From: Macrophomina tecta
Lineage: Eukaryota; Ascomycota; Dothideomycetes; Botryosphaeriales; Botryosphaeriaceae
Direction of reading: 5' to 3'
Assembly: GCA_024180945.1 (NCBI GenBank)
Contig: JAKSGN010000038.1
Coordinates: forward strand, 1,302,001 to 1,366,000
DNA: 64,000 nucleotides
Part shown: in pieces, positions 57,706 through 64,000 of the stretch
Layout of the letters: the number at the start of each line of letters is the position of its first letter
Numbering within the stretch: the first letter of the stretch is position 1
Made by a program: the position numbers and the translations under genes
The notes under the pieces: model-generated
What the model was told of the DNA's origin: nothing
What the model saw: the letters and a program-made list of their open reading frames with translations, nothing else
Databases searched by the model: none

Positions 57706-59836
57706 TTACGCATACACTGCGTATTTGCTCCGCGCTCTCACCTTCGCGCCGTACTTGTAGAAGATACAAGGAGCAGGAACTAACACCGCTGCAATGGAAC
57801 CGATAATCGTCAGTGTCCAATGCACCCCAAGAGCCTGGAACATGGGCCGGGATGCGACGTTCATGCCCGCAGCCAGGCAAAACCTGGCCAGCGTAATACC
57901 TCCCAGAGCACTGGCGGCATAGGGACCGTAGCTGTCGATGATGTACTGAAAGCTCGAGACCTGGATTGATATGAGGGCATATCCGAACACAAAGCACGCC
58001 CCGAAGCTGGACCAGGGAGAGATGGATGGATAATTCGTCCACGCCAGCCAGAAGATACTGATCGACAGGAACGGAGAAGCCACCATTGAGGACCACAGCC
58101 GCACCTCAGGTGGTAAGACGGCCGTCGGACCATCGTAGATCTGGCGTTTGCGCAGAGCCCGGGAGTCGATGACGTACCAGATGGGTATCAGAAAAGAGCT
58201 AAAGATAATGCCGGCTCCGATGGCAAGGAAGACGGTATTTGTTTCTCCATCGGAAAATCCGTATGTCTCGGAGAAGAGAAATTCAAAAGCCGAAAGGAAG
58301 ACGAAGAGGAGGACGTTGAGTAAGACGGTATAAATACCCAGGATGATGATAACGGGCTCGCGGGCCCAGAAGACCAGTGGTCGCGGCAAGGTTTCTTTAA
58401 GGCGAGCTACGAGCCCGCCTCCCGATTCGAGTCCACTCCTGTAGCGATGATCGCCAGTCACATGGCGGAGGTGCCGAGCTTTCCAACTCTGCAGGAGAGG
58501 GGAATACGTCTCCGGGAGGAACAGTAGGGCAAGCAGCCATGCCGGAACACTGATGATCAGGCTAATCCAATCCACCCAGTGGTAACTGAGACCCGCCGAC
58601 TGGCAGATCCAACCCCCAGGCACCGGTGCTAGCGTACTCGCTACGGACAAAAGTTAGAATTGGAAACCCGCACTCACCAGGCCGGAGGGAGTGAGAGCAC
58701 TTACGTAGTGTGTTCATCAGCGCCAGCAGCGGAAACGCCACACTCCTTTCCCTCGCGTCAAACATATCATGCACACTGCTCCCACTCACGCTCCCCGTCA
58801 CACTCGAACACAGTCCCACAAACAGCCGCGCCACCACCTGCCCCGCGAGATCCCTCGCTAGCGCCGTCGCCATAACGGCCACTAGGTACCCCAACCCGGC
58901 CACGAAATACAGCATGTTCCTCCCAAATGTCTCCGACAGCGGGCCTACGAACATCGATCCGATGCCGATACCAAGCGAGAACATGGCCGTGTTGAGCGAC
59001 GCCGCCACGCGGCTGACGCCCAGTGCCGCCGCCGCCACGCTGTTGTACGACGCGTCCGCGCTGCCCGCCCACGTCTGCGTGAACGACAGCAGCGCGACAA
59101 GCACGAAGCCGCGCACCCGCACGCCCATCGCCCAGTTGCGCGGGTTCGTCGGGTCAGCACCGCCGCAGCTGTGCACCGGGATGATGCGCTGCCGCTGTTC
59201 GGGCGAAGGCGGGGTGGGAGGCGGCGACTCGAAGGCGGGATGGCTGGCCGAAGATGAAGAGTCGTTGGAGGTGTTATGGTCTGACGAGAAGCGGGTGATG
59301 ATGCGCTCGGTCGACTCGTCGGGGCACGGAGCGGAGAAGCGCTTCGCGCTGCCGGCGTCGGACGACACGGACGTCTTCCGCGTCGATGACGCGGAGCTGT
59401 AATAGCTCTTTGGTAGAGCGACCTTTTCATCGAGCTCGGCTGGCGTGATCTGGGCGTCCGTCTCCGCCTGCTTCTTCCCTTCGGAAGAGGAGAAAGAGGC
59501 GGCATATCTACTACCTGCCGCCCCCGCCGCCGCCTTCCCTTCCTCTTCCACTCCTCCAGCATCATCAGACGACAAGTTGCGCCTACTGCCGCCCGACGGC
59601 CGTTCTGCCGCCGTCTTACAGATCGCCGATGACGAGCTGCTCGATAGTTGTTTCTCGACGTCCGACTCCCACTGCTCCTCAATGTTCGGCCCCAGGCTGG
59701 GCAGGTTCAGCATCAGCGGCGGACGCTTGGGCACTGACCCACGAACCACAGGCGCATCTTTAGACCGGTTGTCCTCCTGGTAGTGCGTGTGCTGGACGAA
59801 TCGCCCTATCTCGCGGTACTGCAGGATCGACTGCAT
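57706..59836 (-). CDS. MFS transporter (DHA1-type drug:H+ antiporter family)
   Basis: Two exons (58705-59836 and 57706-58640) encode 688 residues; the 64-base intron has a CTAAC branch site. Residues 1-240 form a long hydrophilic Ser/Pro-rich cytosolic tail. The fungal DHA1 signature follows: DPTNPRNWAMGVRVRGFVLV at the first helix. Next come helices with SMFVGPLSETFGRNMLYFV (motif A-like, residues about 305-325), LARDLAGQVVARLFVGLCSS and the motif C-like LAPVPGGWICQSAGLSYHWVDW. The second half has six further hydrophobic segments (such as VIIILGIYTVLLNVLLFVFL). It ends KVRARSKYAVYA. It is likely a plasma-membrane or vacuolar proton antiporter for small toxic or metabolic compounds; the substrate is unknown, and no biosynthetic genes lie next to it. 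Confidence 0.9.
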
Positions 59837-62800
59837 GATGTTTTGCTTACGGAGGGCTTCGATATGGCTGTTTGCTGGGTCGTGCTTGGCTCATCGACCA
59901 CAGAGGAGGCGTGGGAGGGAATGGAAGGGAAGAAAAAATCAAAGAAAGATACAGCTCTGGTGTGGGGGAAGGTGTAACGAAGGGCTGGTATGGAATCGCT
60001 TTTAAGTGCGGGTATGACTGGTGGGAGAGGGTTCTGGAGAATGATGTAACTATGGAGCTGGGGCCATGGGTCACCAGGCAAAATGGAGGCATACGCGGCA
60101 GCGCCAAAGAACAATTGGCTGTTTCGAAAATGGTGGGTGGGTGATTGGGAAGGGATGGGAAAGGAAAAGACGCGGAGAGATGGTCGGGCTTGGATGCCTC
60201 TCTTCCTCCACAGCTTTCGCTCAGCGAGTGGACCGCAGGCTGTCTCCTCTTCAGCCAATCTGGGGAGCGCGGGAAATAGGCGGGTGGGGAACTGGAGATC
60301 GAGACGGGCGAGACGTGCGGCCTATGACAAACGGCTCTATCTGCTATTGGTGCCCTTTTCACTCCCGAGCTCTCTCCTCCCTTTTTCACGGGATGTGTGT
60401 GTGACGAGGGGGCAGTGGACGAGAGAGAGGAAACCGGATCACCGCATACCTTATCGGACCGCCGCCGATGAAGGGGAGGCGCCTAGGGACCTAGATCTTA
60501 AGGGCGGGAAAGTGAGGAACACAGAGAGTGTGGGCGGAACCGCAATGCTACCGGAAAGGGCCCTTCCGCCGAATGGTATCTCCTCGGTCCTTATCGAAGA
60601 CATCTCCGGCTGAGATCTGTGGGGCCTAGTTGGGCACGTATGCAAGTACCTTTCACTAACGAGATGGTCTCGTCTGCTTGATTTCTGCGGTGACGGGTGA
60701 GGGCAGCAGTGACGACGACATGATCCCGGCACAGCGTAGCACACTTGCCGATCCATTCTTCAATGAAACATACCACCGGCGCGCACACGCACGCCCAAAG
60801 ACGGCCACCGGGCCGTCGTCGCCGTGGTATCGTCGGGTTCGAAGCAGCAAGGAAGGTGCTGCGTTATCGAGCGGTCCAGACGGCCAGGTCTGGCGCGGAG
60901 GGAAGCAGAGGCGAGAAGACTACGTACGCGGGTGCTACTGCTGCTGCTGCTGCCTACCCGCTCAGCCGTGGCATGGGCCGCGACACTGACTACCAATCCG
61001 AGTGACCACTCACGCCGCCAAGAATCGTTGGGACGACGTCGCTGCCCCCCTCTCCTGTTTTGAGGCCGAGACTGCATGGCAGCGTGCGAGATCGCAGTGT
61101 GGCCGCCGTGTCTTCGCGTTGCTTCTTTCGCCTCCCTCGGCCGCTGGGGGGGCGTCAAGGGCTCGCTCATTGGCGGCACGCCCAGGTTCTCGGCGCGCAG
61201 AGTCAACACCAGATGTCTCATCGGAGTTTGTGCTGTCGCCTATGACGTCGCGCCGTCTGCGTGTGCGGGTGCTGGGATGGAGGCTGTGCGGGAGGAATGT
61301 GCGAACCATTTTTTTTTATGTCTCGGATGCAGGTCAACGCAACCGCCACGTGGGAAAAAGGGAGGGGGGGGGCAAGCAATCAGTGCGTGCGTGGTTTCTT
61401 TTTTTTGCCTCGGTGTTGCTTGCGCAATATGAACTCAGTTTTAATCCTTCATGCAGGGCAACACATCATTCAGCAGGAGGTGGGGGACGGAGGGTGGGCG
61501 GGAAGAGAAAAACCGCAAGCCATCCTGGTGAAAATAAGGAGCTGGCTGGATGCCTACCGTGAAGTCGAAAGGAAATGGACATGGGAGGCTGGAGTGATGC
61601 AAAAGACTCCAACCTGGAACACCCCCACTGCCCAATACTGCCCGAAAAGGTATGCTTTTTTTGAAGTGAAGTCAGACAGATTGGTGGCCTGAAACGGCCT
61701 GAGCAAGGCGTCACTGCCACGCGAGCGCGAGCGCTTGCTGTTCCCACGTCCAGTGACGCGCGCCGGGAGATGCAGGATACTGTCGTCCGCAAAGAGGAGG
61801 ATGACCTGCAAAAGAAAAGGAAAAAAAGCAATATGAGAGTCGCCGTCCCACGAATCGGCGCTAATGACAAGGATGCAGCTGTGCTCGAAAGGGTAGACGT
61901 TGAGCGTTGATGGCCTAATTGGGACGATGAGTAACGATTGCCGACATTCACTTTTTAAGCGACATCTATTTCGCCCGGCGCTAAGTGCACGAATACAGAG
62001 GGAAAAGGGACCGCACACGCTTCTTGGGCCTGTGTGCAACTCGGCGGTGGCCGCGGCGGCGACAGCCGAGGAAGAAAGAGGCGGTCCATTGAAGGTTTGG
62101 ATATAGTACGCGGGAGCCAAGGCGGCTGTTAATGGGTGGCAAGTGATGCCCAAATCGAGTGCCGCTCGGTGATTGGAAATGCAGGTTAAGCTGCACAGCG
62201 GAGCGGAAAGCGGGGCATGTCGCCAAACCTTCACAGGCGCTTCCATATTGGCCAAGATCAAGACCCTAGTTAGCATGCAAATTCCTCGCACCTTTTGCTC
62301 TTCTCTTGCCGCGCGATTTACTCGAGACTACGAGCTTCGATGTGCGGCAACTGGCACATATGGGGTAGCTGAAGCTGTCATCCGGACGTGGGTGTCTAAG
62401 AAACTGACGAAATTTCCGTCGACACGGCTGCTCAGCCCCCTTCTCCAAAAAAAAACGGCGGGGTCCTCATGTTGCTGGAGTTCTCGGCAGAGGTCCGATC
62501 ATTTCGCAAGCGGGAGCAGTAGGAAGCAGCTCCGAATCTTGTCTGAGACTCGCTGTGCAGGGGTGAGCCTCGTCTCGAACATCCCCACGCGTACACGTGC
62601 TGCGATTGGAGTGTGGTCCGAGGACAATGACCACAGCACGCACGTTTGGGGGAAGGCGCAAAGCGAAGTGAAGGGATGGGGCATAGACAAGGTGGATACT
62701 ACGTCAGTGTCCCCCGGCTTGCCCGAACTGGCATGCATGTATTGGCATCCACGTCTCGTCTGTTTACTGCGGTAATGACAAGTGAGGCCTGAAAACCTGA

Positions 62801-64000
62801 CTTTGAGCAGCTGTTGGCCGGTGCAGTCGGATGTTACTGTGAAATATTAGGCCAACCATCCGAATATGCATGCAAGTATAATTCGTCGCGGGCGGTTAGC
62901 TATGCGGGGTGGATGGGACAGCAGTGACGGCGGAACAGCACGGCCAACATTGCGGCAAGCGGACGTTTGTCAGCGGCGCGGGACGTAATGCGGCTCTTCC
63001 GGCTGTTCAAAAAGAAACGAAGCCTAGATCTGGCGGAACTCAGGAGATGGATCCGGGTGTGACGAGCGGACGCAGGCCCATTGGTCGAGAGGCCATAGGT
63101 CGCAGAAGAATCACAGACCAGAGCTACCCGGAGAAAGCAATCCGGAGACAGCCTGTTTGAGAATGATGTAGAAGGTGGGCCAGAGACGTGATCTGAGGAT
63201 CAAAAGAGATTCCCTCATCGACTGCCGCCGCGGTAGATCTCCCGAAAGCTTCTGGTCAATCAGAAAGCGGAAAAGGATGCTGGGCAGCGACGCAATGATA
63301 AGGAAAGAACGTGATGGGGTGAAGAAAGGATTTCCCCTGCAGGAGGAACTGCAGCAACGGTCATCTCGCATGTAGGACGGCCCCAATCGGACGGCGCACC
63401 GGGTTGCATCGGGGTGTGCGTGACGAGAAAAGTGGCGATCGTGTTGCGGGAGTGGCGCTGTGCGCATTCGGTTGTAGGTGGCTATATTTCTTTTTCTATG
63501 CATCCTCCCGGCGCATTGACTGGCTGGAGCTACAGGCGCCTTCAATAGCCGCTGGATTGTAGGTGGCCTAAAATTAGCGCAGTATCGACAGTCGTTCCCC
63601 ACGCTCAATGAGAAGTCCCGACAGGGTACATGGCGCAACTACTGCAGAGACGCATGCTCGAGAGCTCAGGTTGATCTGATGTCGGCATCGTAGTCTAGAT
63701 CGATCTTGGCTTGCACGTTGCCATCTATCGTTTTAACTTTTTGGCCTGTGATGTTTTTGATATGGACGGCCGGCCTGAACGCCTTTGTGGCCTGATTTCT
63801 GTATTTTTCACCACCTTCGATGAATTAGTCGCAATTGAATAGTTATCACTTGGCCCACGCCTGGGCTCGTGATGGGCAGCGTGGGAAAAACAGCCAAGAA
63901 GCTGGGATCAGAAAGCCGTAACTGCAGCTAGCTGTCAAGAGTTTGTAGAGGGTATGGTGAGCTTTGAAGTATTTGAAGAAGTAAAGTATAGTATGTCTGT
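59837..64000. other. Gene-poor right end of the window
   Basis: About 4.2 kb upstream of the MFS gene. Frames on both strands are short, overlapping and without domains. There is a CTG/TGC triplet run near 60931-60953 and G-rich tracts near 61360-61372. The first several hundred bases should be the MFS promoter. The remainder may hold the promoter of a gene outside the window. Confidence 0.5.

Noticed and set aside
61554..62291. Open frame of 245 codons, minus strand
   Set aside because: No domain or start context; frames of similar size occur throughout this non-coding right end.

Overview
The window is nuclear DNA of a filamentous ascomycete (Pezizomycotina). The evidence is: many short GT-AG introns of about 48-80 bases with CTAAC or CTGAC branch sites, GC-rich coding sequence, and fungal-type families (Ssk1, Cti6, Rsr1, a Zn2Cys6 factor with a fungal transcription-factor domain). 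A Dothideomycete is my guess, from gene style only. I saw no prophage, CRISPR array, transposon, rRNA or convincing tRNA, and no clear secondary-metabolite cluster.

Layout. 0-6 kb: the truncated 3' side of an F-box/LRR-like gene on the minus strand, then the SSK1 response regulator on the plus strand. 7.9-15.4 kb: an SDR lacking its active-site lysine, EMC1, and, divergent from EMC1, the Ras-family gene RSR1 with six exons. 15.4-20.5 kb is gene-poor. 20.5-25.8 kb: methylcrotonyl-CoA carboxylase beta subunit, a hairpin-rich spacer, and a RING protein, all in minus orientation. 27.7-35.6 kb: a phenol-hydroxylase-type flavoprotein, a CCDC47-like ER protein, a 2-hydroxyacid dehydrogenase, a small unknown ORF and a second SDR. 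35.9-41.6 kb: a zinc-cluster factor followed by a catalase. 43.9-46.5 kb: an F-box-like protein convergent with a HAD phosphatase. 49.0-49.7 kb: a decayed gene. 50.9-59.8 kb: an uncharacterised basic protein, the PHD protein Cti6 and an MFS transporter, all minus. 59.8-64 kb has no gene I can support.

Most genes are unrelated neighbours, as usual in such genomes. Two thematic links exist. EMC1 and the CCDC47-like protein both serve multipass-membrane-protein biogenesis at the ER. SSK1 (osmotic and oxidative stress signalling) and the catalase both belong to stress defence, but they lie 34 kb apart and nothing in the sequence shows co-regulation.

Gene models were built by hand from reading frame, splice signals and family conservation, and every multi-exon model sums to a whole number of codons. 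I saw no wholly new system. The best leads are the lysine-less SDR, a 10-base microexon in RSR1, a 9-base first exon in the HAD gene, the multiply broken gene at 49 kb, and the hairpin-rich stretch at 23.56-23.77 kb.
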